Assembly: GCA_035048815.1 (NCBI GenBank)
Contig: JAUCBN010000011.1
Span: forward strand, 18,058,001-18,122,000
DNA: 64,000 nucleotides
Direction: 5' to 3'
Origin: Abelmoschus esculentus
Lineage: Eukaryota; Streptophyta; Magnoliopsida; Malvales; Malvaceae
This document shows, in pieces, positions 49,063 to 59,642 of the stretch. Both the position numbers and the translations under genes were made by a program. Below the pieces are notes generated by a model. The model did not search any database. It was not told the origin of the DNA and saw nothing but the letters and a program-made list of their open reading frames with translations. The number at the start of each line of letters is the position of its first letter. The stretch's first letter is position 1.

Positions 49063-49234
49063 CAGAATATGTAAAAATATCTGCATTCTCTATAAATATT
49101 AACTTTATAAGTGACGATAATGGAATATCCAATATTTGAGCAAAGAGTCTATATTTCGGTTCAAGTTGGTGTATAATAGATACATAAAGTACCATGGAAA
49201 GGGTAGTAAATAACTGCCTTTTAGGCACTCATCA
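49063..49234 (-). repeat. C2 5' LTR stub
   Basis: The 172 bp match 47263-47434, position for position, with about seven differences. The left edge is a deletion joint with the accessory ORF. Confidence 0.85.
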
Positions 49235-49298
49235 GTAGTTGCATAAAGTGCCATGAGAAGGGTAGTAAATAACTGCCTTTTGGGCACTCATCAGAAGA

Positions 49299-50250
49299 CC
49301 ACCATAAACTGATCCAGATAGGGCCAAAACACTCGATTCATCATGTCCATGAATGTTATAGGGGCATTTGTAAGACCGAAAGGTATTACCAAAAACTATT
49401 AGTGATCATAACGAGTCCGAAAAGTTGTTTTGAAAATATCAGAATCATTAACCTTGAGTTGGTAGTAACCAGATCTCAGGTCTATCTTACAAAACACAGA
49501 AGTTCCTCGGAACTAATCAAACAGATCATCAATATGGAGAAGAGGGTACTTCTTCTTGACAGTTAACTTGTTTAGCTTCCGGTAGTCAATACCCAAACGT
49601 AGAGACTCATCTTTCTTTTTAACATAACAAAATAGGAGCTCCCCATTGTGAAACACTGGGTCGAATGAAACCTTTATCCAAAAGTTTCTATAACTGAACG
49701 TTGAGCTCCTTAAGCTCTTTCGGAGCTATCCAATACGGTACCATAAACACTGGAGTAGTTCTCGGATACAACTCAATTCTGAACTCCACCTCTTCCCACT
49801 TAGGGGGCACTCCTAGTAACTCTTCTGGAAAAAACATCAAGGAACTCACACACAACTCTGATCTTATCCATCCCAGAATCAGATTGCTTCGGGTCAAGAA
49901 TGTAGGCAAGATAGAGCACAGATCCCTTCCTGATCATCTTTTCAGCTTTTAGAGCAGATATAATATTGGACAAAAACCCTCTACGCTCACCGATAAGGGT
50001 TACCACTCGATCATCAGAAGTCCTCAGATTTGCTCTATTACGCTTATAGTCCAGAGTAACTCGGTGAGCTGACAGCAATCCATCCTCAGAATCAGATCAA
50101 ACTTCTTAAACGGCAACTCCATCAGATTACCCGGAAAGATTTCCCCTTGAACCTCAAGAGGACAATCCTTATAAACTTTGGTAACCTTCATAGGGTTACC
50201 TACAGGACTATAAATAGAAACAGAGCTACCCGCTTCCTCTACAGCAATTT
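49299..50250 (-). pseudogene. B protease end and reverse transcriptase (N-terminal half)
   Basis: LSAHRVTLDYKRNRANLRT (near 50070-50010) follows the protease. The palm-side segment has FPEELLGVPPKWEEVEFRIE, APKELKELNVQL (49830-49690), then decayed equivalents of fingers and palm down to QFMVV at 49299, where C1 interrupts. Stops are frequent. The remaining half of the domain is at 36220-36617. Confidence 0.8.
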
Positions 50251-50254
50251 CCAA

Positions 50255-51712
50255 CTATCCCGATACAGATCTAGAAACATATGAATGTGTAGACCCATTA
50301 TCTAAGAGAGCGAAAAAGGAAATAACATGTATAGAAAAAGTACCGGGAATGACATCTCGCTCATCCCGGCCCTCATGCTTCCTCGTCGTATAAACCAATC
50401 TGGACTGAGATCCTCGCCCTGATCTGGTAGATCCTCTGAACTGACTAGGTCTGTCTCTACTACTAGTACCAGATGCTGCAGGTCTACCCTGACCTCTTCC
50501 CCCAACAGGGGTCTGAACAGATGCTTGAGATTGCCCCGGAGTATAACCAGACTGTGGAGACACTAGACAGTCCCTGAGACAATGATCATACGAACCACAA
50601 CGGAAACAAGCTCCACTCCGCATACGACACTCTTCTGAGTACCACTTCTTACAGAACGAACACTGAGGCAAGGCTCGAGTACTACTAAATCTAGCTCCAC
50701 TAGCATCAGGAACAACATAAGCAACAAGTCTATCCCGTGCAGAACTCTTAGGCTAAAACTCATCACGACCCCTCTTCTTGGACTAAAAATCCTGATTGTG
50801 CTGTGTAGGTGCCGCAGGCTGTCGTCTAGATCTACCCTAGCCCTAGGATTCCAGCTCAACCCTCAAAACATCATTACGATCGACTGTCCTGGCACGCCGA
50901 GTAATCATCTTATATATTGTATCATGGTGGGTGGCTAAAGCAATCTTTAACGGTACCTGGAGTCTTTTTAGAAAATAATCACACTTCTGTTTCTCGGTTG
51001 AAACAATACCAAGAGCATACTAAAGCAGCAACAAAAACTCTATCCCATAATCGTTGACTAACATGTCGTTCTGTTACAGATTCAGAAAATCATCTCGACA
51101 TTTAGCCAAAAACTTAGGCCCCACATATTTGTCCTTAAATACCTGCCTAAAAAACTCTCAGTTGATCTTTTCTAAAGTAGTCACTCTCTCCTCGGCCTCC
51201 CACCAGTTCAGGGCCTCTCCCTGAAGTAACGATATAGCTACCCTCAGTTTCCTATCAGGGGGTATTCCATCTCAACGAACAGACATGAAGCTTCTTCAGC
51301 CAATACTCTACATCAGTTGGGTCTGTACCAGTCTTACCATCGAACATGGTCATCCCAGCAGCTAAAAACTTCGTAGATATGGGTTTCCTAGCACCCTCAT
51401 TCTGTCGCAAATATCTGAGTTACTCTCTTTGTATAGTCACAGAATCCAAACTGGTAGTCTCACTATCTCAGAAACATATAGTCTCTCACTCTGGACCAAC
51501 TGATCAACCTCGGCTTACTGAAACTCGGTCTGAATCTTAGGTAAATCCTCCCCTCTTACATCTTGGGCCAAACTCTGATCTTGTAACGGGTCCACAGGAG
51601 GCGGGACATCACTAGCATATCTAACAGAACAACCTCGGCCACGATCTCTCCCGGTCGCTAAACGTGTACTTCGACGCGGTGGTATAGTAGTATATCTATA
51701 GAATATAGACAT
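50255..51712 (-). pseudogene. B gag with zinc knuckle, and protease start
   Basis: The start region at 51712 encodes PPRRSTRLATGRDRGRG, the common opening of Tekay-type Gag. The middle is broken by stops. The C-terminal 138 codons (50671-50255) have an intact CCHC knuckle CFRCGSYDHCLRDC and an Arg/Gly/Gln-rich stretch. They run into protease, where the active-site motif reads LLDNGSTHS instead of the usual D-S-G or D-T-G. That Ser-to-Asn change (AGT to AAT) should abolish protease activity. Confidence 0.82.
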
Positions 51713-51870
51713 AATCCTATATTAGAACTGGTACTTGGAGAATTATTCAAAATATTTTAGAAAATTCAAATACGTGTCAAAGACAAGAATCCAAATTTTT
51801 AGATAAAATTGGGAAAATCATTTTCAGATCAAAAGTCATTTTGGACCACACAGTCCGAGGGTTGAACCGA

Positions 51871-51882
51871 GATCTGATACCA
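51871..51882 (-). other. B primer-binding site, initiator tRNA-Met
   Basis: The - strand TGGTATCAGATC differs by one base from the standard plant TGGTATCAGAGC. It lies five bases inside the LTR at 51888. Confidence 0.88.
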
Positions 51883-51887
51883 TTAAA

Positions 51888-53982
51888 TGTAACCCCTAAA
51901 ATTTATCTAATTTCTTAAATTAAAAGTTAGAGTTTACGTTACTTAAACTTGATTTGCAAGTTAGGATTTTATAAATTTATAAAAATTTTCGGATAAATTA
52001 TTAAATAATTAATAATTTTAATTACTGAAAATTAAACATTTAAAAAATTGAGTTCATCCTACAAATTATCAAATAAATCCAGTACAAAGTTTATTACAAA
52101 ATAATAATAAAAATATCCGGAATTAAACATAGTTTCTAAAATAACATTACTGATTTGAATACTGAAAAACATACATAATAAATCTGAAAACAGGATCCTC
52201 CAAGTATCGTATGAAGCCTAGGTCTTGGATCCGTATCAAGAAACTGAGAGGGTGTAAGCTAGGGATCCTAGTGTGTCTCTAGTGTACAGATAAACATGAT
52301 GAGATAACAGAATAGAGCATATGATATAATGTATGTATGAATACACCCAACACTGAACACCATCAGAAGAGTATGTTCCCCTAAACCACTCTAACTCCGT
52401 CACACCAACAGAAGTGGAAACTCGACCCGTAGGTGGAGCCACTGAACAGAAGTGGTATCTCAATCCGTAGGTGGAGCCACTGATCAGAAGTGAATATGTC
52501 ACTAACTTCCCCGTACATATAATCCAACCAGATGCAATATTATATGCAAATATAGGAGGCATGCATGACAAATTTTAGAATTACAAATATAATGACAGGA
52601 TGATGCATGGTCATACAGAATTTAACAGAACTGCACACACAGAATAACAGAATTTAATAGAAGAGAACACACCTGAGCAGAAAACTCAATGACGAGAGTG
52701 ACGTCTACTAGACTCAGCTCTACCACTAGACTGAGCTGGTGTAAAATCTACAAGTAACAATATGTCAGACACACTACTATGATACTAAACTGATAAGTAC
52801 ACGTAACAGAAATAATCAAAACTCACGTGCGTGTCCCGCATGCTGATGAACATGAGGGCATTCAGGAGGAGGAGGAGGCAATTGCTCGGGATCGGAATCT
52901 ACGTCACCTGAACCAAACAGAAACTGATTCAGAATCCAAAATAGAAAATTTCCACATAAGGCATTCAAACTTAAAAGCCGTAAAAGTGACACTTCAGGTT
53001 CGATTTTCGAGAAACGGACAACGCCATCGAACTCAAGACGTCAAAAAATATAAAGTGGGACCGGGTCGAAAAAGGCAATACTGACATCAGCAAGGCCAAC
53101 GTTGATGTCAGTAGATGATGTCAACAGTGAAGTCAGCAGATAACGTCAGCATGACATCATCAGATGACATTAGCGGGTCACAGATCAGGTCGGTAGGGTC
53201 AGGTTTTGGATCGGTTGGGTCAAATTCTGGGTCAGGTAGTTTGGTCGGGTCGGGTCGGGCTTTTGGGCTATCCCAGAATTTTCCTAGGAAAATCTGGCTT
53301 TTCCATATTTTTCGGTAAAATCTGGAAAAATCCAGAAAATCCCAGGAAAATCCAGATTTTCATTCCTTTCCCAAGTTTGATCAACTTTTGGACTAAAAAC
53401 CCTTCCAGATTCGATTTAAGCATGCTTCAGACCTCGATTAAAACCTCCATTAACACTCAAATTCTGATAAACCGATTCAAACACCAAAAACCAACTCAAA
53501 CCCTTAAATTGAATAAAACAAAACCTCCTTTCTATTCAAACCAAAACTCATATTACACTCAAACACACCCTTATACGAACTAAAACAACACAGAGATGCA
53601 AACCAACGACAACACACTAACCGAATTAAAAACAAAGGAGAAGAAGATTAGAAACTTTCCGAAAACACATGTTGGATCGAGGAAAACAAGAAGAGGACGG
53701 AAAAGAGAGAAGAAGTTCCCAATTGTAATCCAAAATCAGAAATAAAAAGTAAAGATTTTAACAAAAATAATCAAGGGTGAATTTTAATTGGATTTAAGAC
53801 AGAATCGTGTTTACAGGAGATGAAACTATTACCATTTGAAAATGGTAAAATCACGCAACAGAGGCCTGACTCATTCAGAAATTTACAAATTAGTTACTGA
53901 TTTCAAAATTAGAAATCCACAATTTTTAGGGTTTCAAATTAGAGATTTAGGTTTTGAATTAAGGGGAAAACAGGGTGTTACA
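51888..53982 (-). repeat. B 5' LTR
   Basis: A 2095-bp complete LTR: on the + strand it starts TGTAACCCC and ends GGTGTTACA. Its TGACGTCA-type array (53085-53180) survives only as one-mismatch forms such as TGACATCA and TGATGTCA. A1's LTR resumes at 53983. Confidence 0.9.
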
Positions 53983-55407
53983 GGTTATTATCTTGTCAAT
54001 TTTAAGTTTTAACCTATAAGGCTCCATAAATTTAGTATTTAAAACCCTATTAAATTATTAATTTACAAAGTGTATTATGATAACGTCCAAACAGTTTGAC
54101 ATCACCATCTCGACACCGAATAAAATTAATAATACTATTGGTACTTCTAGTTATTTACCTAATTAATTTTATTTAATTCTAGCCCTTAATTATTTACCAT
54201 TTCCTAGGTTTCAATAGCACGTCGAATGCGATACCAAAGTACACTCTTGGTCAACATAATGTTACGTCAAAACACTAACCACTTAGTGTATTCGAGGTAT
54301 ATGATTAAAATGTCATCGTTACTACAATTATCTCCCTACTTAAAATTAATTATTTAATTAAGTACTAACTTTAAAAAGGCTCTAATTTAATTATCTACAT
54401 GTAAATTAAGTATTGTCCTAAACAGATATACTATATGGTTTTAAAATATGCATACAAATAAATAACTTAAGCAATTAAATATATTAATTAAAATACAAAG
54501 GGTCGAATAAATTCAATTAAAAGTTAAAGGTCCAATTATTTTATATCGGTGTCTTATCTAATGTGGCCAATTTTTCATCTTTCTTGTTGTTCACTGGCAT
54601 GTTGTGTCTGATCTTATGCTTCTTGGATGCTCCAAATGCATCTCCTCATGGTTTACCTTTGCAAACTTTCCAACCATGCAGTTGATGGAGATTTCACGTA
54701 AAGATTCTCCATGTTTGGCTCAGAAAGTGATGGAGTAAAGCCATTTGCATACAACCATTGACCTTCTTCAACTTTTTGGTAGATCGAACACCACTTCCTT
54801 CATGTCAAATGCCGAACCGATGCAATCCAAATGAAATTCATAGCCACATTGAAGCTTAGCCTTTGATCGTACGTTTCTTCCATCGATAGAAAGCTCATTG
54901 TCGCATGATGTGGTCGGGAGCTTGGGATTTGTAATCTTCTTTAAACATTAGCCTCCACCGATTCTCTATCCTCTCAATCCATGATCACCATACAGTGAAA
55001 ATTCTTGACCATGATTATAAATTGGAGAAGCAATCTCCAATTGAATAGAAGACCATGAAACTAAAAAACCCTAGAAGAGAAGAGCCCCTAGTTAACCAAA
55101 CCCCTGCCAATGTTGATGATGCCTCCTCCTTTCCTTTCCAATTCCATCCTAAAACAATCAAATTGCTTTTTCTCCAAGGGAATAACCGAACCCCCTTAAC
55201 TCCCCTGATCATAGTAAAAGTCCCACCCTTTTCATCTATTCACAACCGTTCCACCACCTTCTTTCCATTCCCTTTTCCATTTTTTCTTTTTATTTATATA
55301 TTTATTTATTATTTATTATTATTATTATTGTTGTTTTTATTTTTATATTATTATATTTACTTTTGGCCTTATTTGTTCAAATACCCAGACGAAATTTGGG
55401 TATTACG
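53983..55407 (-). repeat. A1 5' LTR, main part
   Basis: Matches 908-2320 of the A1 3' LTR to its end GGGTATTACG, followed by the ACAAC target copy. A 138-codon frame at 55055-55471 resembles the one in the other LTR, crosses into copia sequence, and is not a gene. Confidence 0.88.
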
Positions 55408-55412
55408 ACAAC

Positions 55413-56130
55413 AAAGGTCACCCTTGATTCTCCTTCTATTGATCTACCAATTGCTATTCAAAAAGGTGTAAGGACCTACACCCAACACCTATCTCTTGGT
55501 TTGTGTTTTATGGAAATTTATCCTAAGTCAAACAAAGACTTTGTGACAAATATCAACTATGTAAAAACTCTAAGGGATGTGAATGAAGCTCTTGAATCAC
55601 CCGAATGGAAACATGCTGTAATAGAAGAAATGAGTTCTCTAAATAACAATGTAACATGGGAAATCTCGGATCTGCCTAAAGGGAAGAAAATAGTAGGCTG
55701 CAAATGGATTTTCACCACCAAATTCAAAGCTGATGGAAATATTAATTGACACAAGGCTCGACTTGTGGAAAAGGGGTTCACTCAAACATATTGGCTTGAT
55801 TATAATGAGACTATTGCTCTCATTGCCAAATTTAATACTATTCAAGTTCTTTTGTCGTTTGTTGTAAATTTTGATTGGCACTGAATTTGAACTTAAGGAC
55901 TTGGAAAATCTAAAATACTTCCTTGGAATGGAAGTAGCAAGGTCACGGCAGGTATCTCCATATCAAAAAGAAAATATCATTTAGATTTAATAAAGGACAC
56001 TAGCATGTTGGGTTGTAGACTTGTAGAGACCCCAATGGAATTCAATATGAAATTTGGAACTGAAGAAGATGGAGAAGATATATACAGAGTGAGATATCGA
56101 CGACTCGTGGGAAAATTTATCTATCTATCA
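55413..56130 (+). pseudogene. Ty1/copia pol relic, right part (reverse transcriptase)
   Basis: The frame resumes with KVTLDSPSID and reaches reverse transcriptase: LESPEWKHAVIEEM, NVTWEISDLPKGKK, VGCKWIFTTKFKADG, then a stop at about 55747, KARLVEKGFTQ, and FVVNFDWH ending at 55879. The next residues, EFELKDLENLKYFLGMEVAR (from 55882), belong about 110 residues further on in the family, so a deletion has removed the palm with the YVDD catalytic box. Homology continues through MLGCRLVETPMEF and LVGKFIYLS and fades near 56130. RNase H and the 3' LTR are not seen. Confidence 0.88.
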
Positions 56131-56544
56131 ACGACAGGGTTACATGGGTGATTTGAATTAGTTAAACCATCATAGTTGTTAAACTTTTCTATCCTTTCAT
56201 GAGTTTGTTTGGAGTTTGTGTTTAGTGAAAGCTCATGCGGATATGTTTTGGTGAATAGAAAATTTGGTTGACGAACAAAGAAAGTTCGATGTAGTGATTG
56301 CTTTAGAGGTATGCCCTCTTTGGAAAACAACTACTTGTCTCACTCACACTCCCTCCATTTGTTTCCCCGGGTTGTCTAGAGACTTCTTTTTATTATGATC
56401 TACATTTTTCACCATGGCATAATAACTTATTGCTAAGAATATTTTATGAACTATTCAAGATTTTATGTTATCTAGCATTTTATAAACTTTTCGATATAGT
56501 AAATCTATGTATTTCCCTCCTCCCTTCTTGTCGATTTACTTAAG
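56131..56544. other. Unassigned flank, probably COQ3 intron remnant
   Basis: AT-rich sequence without a gene or repeat that I recognise. It ends in a pyrimidine-rich stretch and TTAAG directly before the first COQ3-like exon, so at least its right end looks like an intron 3' end. Confidence 0.4.
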
Positions 56545-57146
56545 GTGATTGAGCACGTAGCAGATTCTGCTGAATTTTGCAAATCTTTCTCAGCTTTAAC
56601 TTCTCATGAAGGAGTTACTTTGGTTTCGACCATTAATCGCTCTATGAGATCATATGCATCTACCATCGTCACTGCAGAGTACCTGCTACACTCGGTATGA
56701 TCTTACCGTTTTCAAGTACATTTATTTTGTTAACTTCATCGTGTAACTACTCATCTGTTCTAAGATTTGTTTTGTTCATTTGTGCTATCATGTTTACGAA
56801 TATGTATGTTCATAATACGTCTCTTGATCATCTTCAGCTTTCGAAAAGCACACATCAATGGTTAAGTTTCCTTACCCTAGAAGAACTATCCATGATTTTA
56901 AAGCGTGTTTCGGTCGAGGTAAGTAAATCAGCCAACCAACCAACCAATCCCTTTGATATCTGAAATCAAACTCTTCCTGTTGCATTATGATTTTAAAGCA
57001 TGCTCTATGGTTGGATGTGTAGGTGAGAGAGATGGTCTCTATCATATGACACGAGTGCAAATTATATTGCATTTGGTACTAAACAAACAATGGAAGAATG
57101 GGATTATGAGGATATGACCGAAAATAATTTATTGTTGTCCAAATAA
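56545..57146 (+). pseudogene. COQ3: COQ3-like methyltransferase, 3' exons only, degenerate
   Basis: Three exon-like blocks recall the C-terminal part of the plant mitochondrial ubiquinone O-methyltransferase. Block 1 (56545-56694, 50 codons) has VIEHVADSAEFCKS and VSTINRSMRSYASTIV, and ends at a GT. Block 2 (56838-56918, 27 codons) starts after TTCAG, has THQWLSFLTLEELSMIL, and ends at GTAAGT. Block 3 (about 57011-57146) keeps MVGCV, then after an apparent deletion of several codons RWSLSYDTSANYIAFGTK, and a stop at 57144. The enzyme makes two S-adenosylmethionine-dependent methylations in ubiquinone synthesis. The S-adenosylmethionine-binding exons are absent, and block 3 lacks the FVYNPxTG segment and an obvious acceptor, so this is a gene relic. 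Confidence 0.78.
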
Positions 57147-58142
57147 TTTAATTAAAAATTAATAATTTAATTATCAATTGTATCTATGAACGCTATTGTT
57201 AAATAAATTGCATTTTTTAAAATATGTATTTAATTCTTTATTAATTAAATTTATTTAAAAAATATTTTAATTATCCAGTCATTCAGGAATCGTGGTTTGA
57301 AGAGAAGGTTTTGAACTTTCTATCCAAAATATCAGAAGGTTATAAAGAACCCAACAAGATCCTGTAAAATGTTGCTCCGTTAGTTTTTCCCTTCGATCCT
57401 GTTTAATTGACAAAAGGTTGCAAAATGTCTCACAATGGCAGGGATGTACAAAAGGTCTTGTGGTGAACGGGTGGGATGTATAAAGTTCTTGCAAGTGTTC
57501 ACAACGGCTGATGCAGAAATTATATTTTAATGTCCGATAATGAAAAAGGGTTCAAGTATTTTGATTTGAGGAATCATAATAGTGGTATCTGTTAGACACG
57601 ATTGAAATATATATGATTAATGAAACAATTTTATGATCGATAAAATAATTTTATGATTTTGCATTACCGTCAAAGTTTTGGTATACTTTATCAAAGCTTA
57701 AGATTCTTTCGGTTATCTAGATCTTTATTTTACGTGTTGCATATGAAGCTTTATCGATAGATGTTAGATTGGGTGTTCACAACTCGTTCGATGACATATG
57801 ACCTTTGAGCAATACAGAATTATAAACCATGGTCTATGCCCTTCGAGATTGTCAGGTTACTCAGGATATTCATAGGTTGTTTTATTTACCAGATGGTGCT
57901 TTATCTGACTTGTCACAATCTTATTTTCAATAGTTGGAACATTATGCGATAATTCTTTTTGAAAATATGTTTGTTGGGTTTACTGTGCTTATTTGAAATA
58001 TTTAAAATCAATAAAATGATTTGGTTCACAATAATAATCTATAACTGACTTTTTTATTGTAGAGAATATCTAACATTTACACAAAAATTTAATCATGATA
58101 TCTTTTCACCTTTTTCATATTTTTTTACAACTATAAGCATCA
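57147..58142. other. Unassigned AT-rich flank
   Basis: About 1 kb with no convincing open frame, RNA gene or recognised repeat. Short frames on the - strand (57279-57494) have no recognisable motif. Confidence 0.5.
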
Positions 58143-58745
58143 TGTTGGTTAAATAATAGACTGCAAAACAGGGCTTCAGTACTAACAGGTAATAATAATA
58201 AATAAACAAGAACAAAAATAACTCGTGCCATGGTATGGAGGCCACTGCCTTAGAAACAATTTGCCACGATGTGTGTAATCGTTGCTTTAGGCGGTTGTCC
58301 CCCGAAGGTTAACACGATCGCTCCAAACAATGTACATCCAATGGAGTGGACTAGGCTGTAGTGATCGTCTAATCTAAAAGGAAGAATTCAACCTCTGTGA
58401 ATAAAACTCTCAAATTTCACAAAGAAAGCATAAAGCTTTTCTAACTGATGATTGAAAAATGAGAAATGAAACCTCTTATTTATAGGTTGAAAGCAGGAGT
58501 AAATCTATCCGAGAATAAAACAAAATTTGATTTAAATTTTAAATTTTAAATTTAATATCAGATAATATCAAATCAAATCTTGAATAATATCAGATAATAT
58601 CAAAATAATATCCATTTAAAGTCTCAGATAATATCAAATAATATTTATTCAAAATTAGATTTAATAACAGATAATATCAAATCAAATCTCTGATATTTAT
58701 TAAATCTAATCAGTTGCACATTTAAAATTTAAAATGAATTTTAAC
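58143..58745 (-). repeat. E1: LTR-like repeat, copy 1
   Basis: Starts at TGTTGGTTAAATA on the + strand and matches 63429-64000 over its length, including GGAGGCCACTGCCTTAGAAA and the later block of repeated GATAATATCA phrases. On the - strand TATAAATAAGAGG (58475-58487) looks like a promoter TATA region, so it is probably an LTR or solo LTR of a minus-strand element. No iMet PBS is seen beside it. The right edge is approximate. Confidence 0.6.
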
Positions 58746-58899
58746 TTAACCGAACTGCTCTCATGTCTCCTATAAGTACAGAGTGTTGTTTCAATTCTAG
58801 AGATGGTGCATGTAAAAATGATAGTTTCGGAGGAAAAAATTCAGAGAAATCAATTGATTCAAATTTCGTACCTAGTCTTGGCTTGAAATAGCCAATTTA

Positions 58900-59553
58900 C
58901 TATAGCTCTATATGAGCTTCTTCTTCCTGATCGTGCTCCTCCAACAATTTTTCAAAGTCTTTCATTTGTGGAGAATTGTCACAGCAAAAATCTGCACTTT
59001 TATCTTCAATTGCTATAGCAATTATTCCAGCTATACGGTGACATTCTTCATTATCATCCATGTACTTGAGAATGTTGAAGACATTGATAGTCATAGATTG
59101 ATCTGCTACTCTTATTGTGAAGTCTCCCTTTTCACAGTCGATTAGAATTCGACCGGTAGAAAGAAATGGCCGTCCCAAGATGATGGATGCTTTGGAGTCC
59201 ATTTTGCAATCTAGAATTAGAAAGTCTACAGAGAATACGAACTTGCCTACTTTTACTATCACGTCTTTCACGAACTTGCCCACAAAATTATCTCCTATAG
59301 AGCATGGAATAATGAAACTGTCAGGATCTTGCCTCTTCTTGGGAAGGTCAGTCTTCCTAGAATAAAACTCAGATGCTATAGTAACTGTTTCAAAATTCTC
59401 AGCTTTTCTTTTCTTTGTAACAAAATCTTTTAAAAACTTTGCATATGAGGGCATTTGATCAATAGCATTTAAAAATGAAATATTTATATGGAATTGATCC
59501 AACATACTTACAAACTTCTGAGGGAATGGTGGTGGGGGTCTTACGTCCTCCAA
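58900..59553 (-). pseudogene. F protease region with active site deleted in frame
   Basis: An open frame of 217 codons: FPQKFVSMLDQFHINISF, INAIDQMPSYAKFL-like pre-protease residues, then DPDSFIIPCSIGDNFVGKF directly followed by VKDVIVKVGKFVFSVDFLIL. In C1 and G1 about 45 residues lie between these, including the DLGASINLMP active-site block. The missing piece is a multiple of three, so the frame stayed open but no protease can be made. The end of the domain (IILGRPFLSTG; CEKGDFTIRVADQ) and a Glu-rich tail are present. Confidence 0.82.
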
Positions 59554-59642
59554 AGGTTGCGTTGGTACTACTTTTGCTGTAGTGTCTGCAAGCTTCTCAC
59601 CAAATACCTCAGTATTTAAGTTTTCTCCAATTTCTTCTTAAG

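Larger units (their letters stand above)
46011..49234 (-). mobile_element. C2: heavily deleted Athila-type element
   Basis: Inserted in the C1 5' LTR with the imperfect target repeat GTAGA/GTAGT (46006-46010 and 49235-49239). It keeps a full 3' LTR (46011-47434), polypurine tract, hairpin cassette (47726-47889), the 3' half of an accessory ORF (48330-49062), and then only a 172-bp stub of the 5' LTR (49063-49234). All of gag, pol, the PBS and about 1.25 kb of the 5' LTR are gone. The stub differs from the matching part of the 3' LTR at about 4% of positions by eye, less than the C1 pair, as expected for a younger insertion. Confidence 0.83.
36618..49293 (-). mobile_element. C1: Athila-type element with gag and full pol
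   Basis: Bounded by GAAGA (36613-36617 and 49294-49298), with ends TGATGCATG and CACTCATCA. On the - strand: 5' LTR (44742-46010 plus 49235-49293, split by C2), tRNA-Asp PBS, gag (43420-44610), protease (42226-42819), reverse transcriptase and RNase H (40430-42217), integrase (38971-40200), hairpin cassette, polypurine tract, and 3' LTR (36618-37940). No accessory ORF follows integrase. Its insertion splits the catalytic box of B's reverse transcriptase. By eye the LTRs differ by about 6-7% over the first 330 bp. Confidence 0.92.
32761..53982 (-). mobile_element. B: Tekay/Del-type chromovirus, split by C1
   Basis: On the - strand: 5' LTR (51888-53982), initiator-Met PBS (51871-51882), gag (50255-51712), protease and reverse transcriptase (49299-50250 and 36220-36617), RNase H (35831-36219), integrase with a C-terminal chromodomain (34347-35830), polypurine tract (34320-34332), and truncated 3' LTR (32761-34318). 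The chromodomain, long LTR and iMet primer place it in the Tekay/Del clade. The 3' LTR lacks about 520 bp at its outer end. Compared by eye over about 160 bp, the LTRs differ by some 6-7%, mostly transitions. Confidence 0.88.
440..55407 (-). mobile_element. A1: Tat-lineage non-autonomous LTR element, host of the nested stack
   Basis: Two long terminal repeats of one family lie at 440-2320 and at 53983-55407 plus 7465-7590. They are flanked by the direct repeat ACAAC (435-439, 55408-55412), and removing the block restores the copia reading frame. The orientation is minus: a purine tract lies at 2321-2338 and a tRNA-Arg-like PBS at 7444-7461. The canonical TG...CA ends have decayed (CG at the right end, CT at the left, on the element strand). 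The interior is about 5.1 kb with no recognisable gag or pol. By eye the two LTRs differ by roughly 8% over the compared 270 bp (908-1180 against 53983-54250), so this is an old insertion. All other elements between 7591 and 53982 lie inside its 5' LTR. Confidence 0.88.

Noticed and set aside
46011..49234. C2 as a complete autonomous element
   Set aside because: Only a 172-bp 5' LTR stub exists, and gag, pol and PBS are missing.
52827..53583. Frames in B's 5' LTR on the + strand
   Set aside because: Antisense LTR sequence, absent or broken in the matching region of the 3' LTR.
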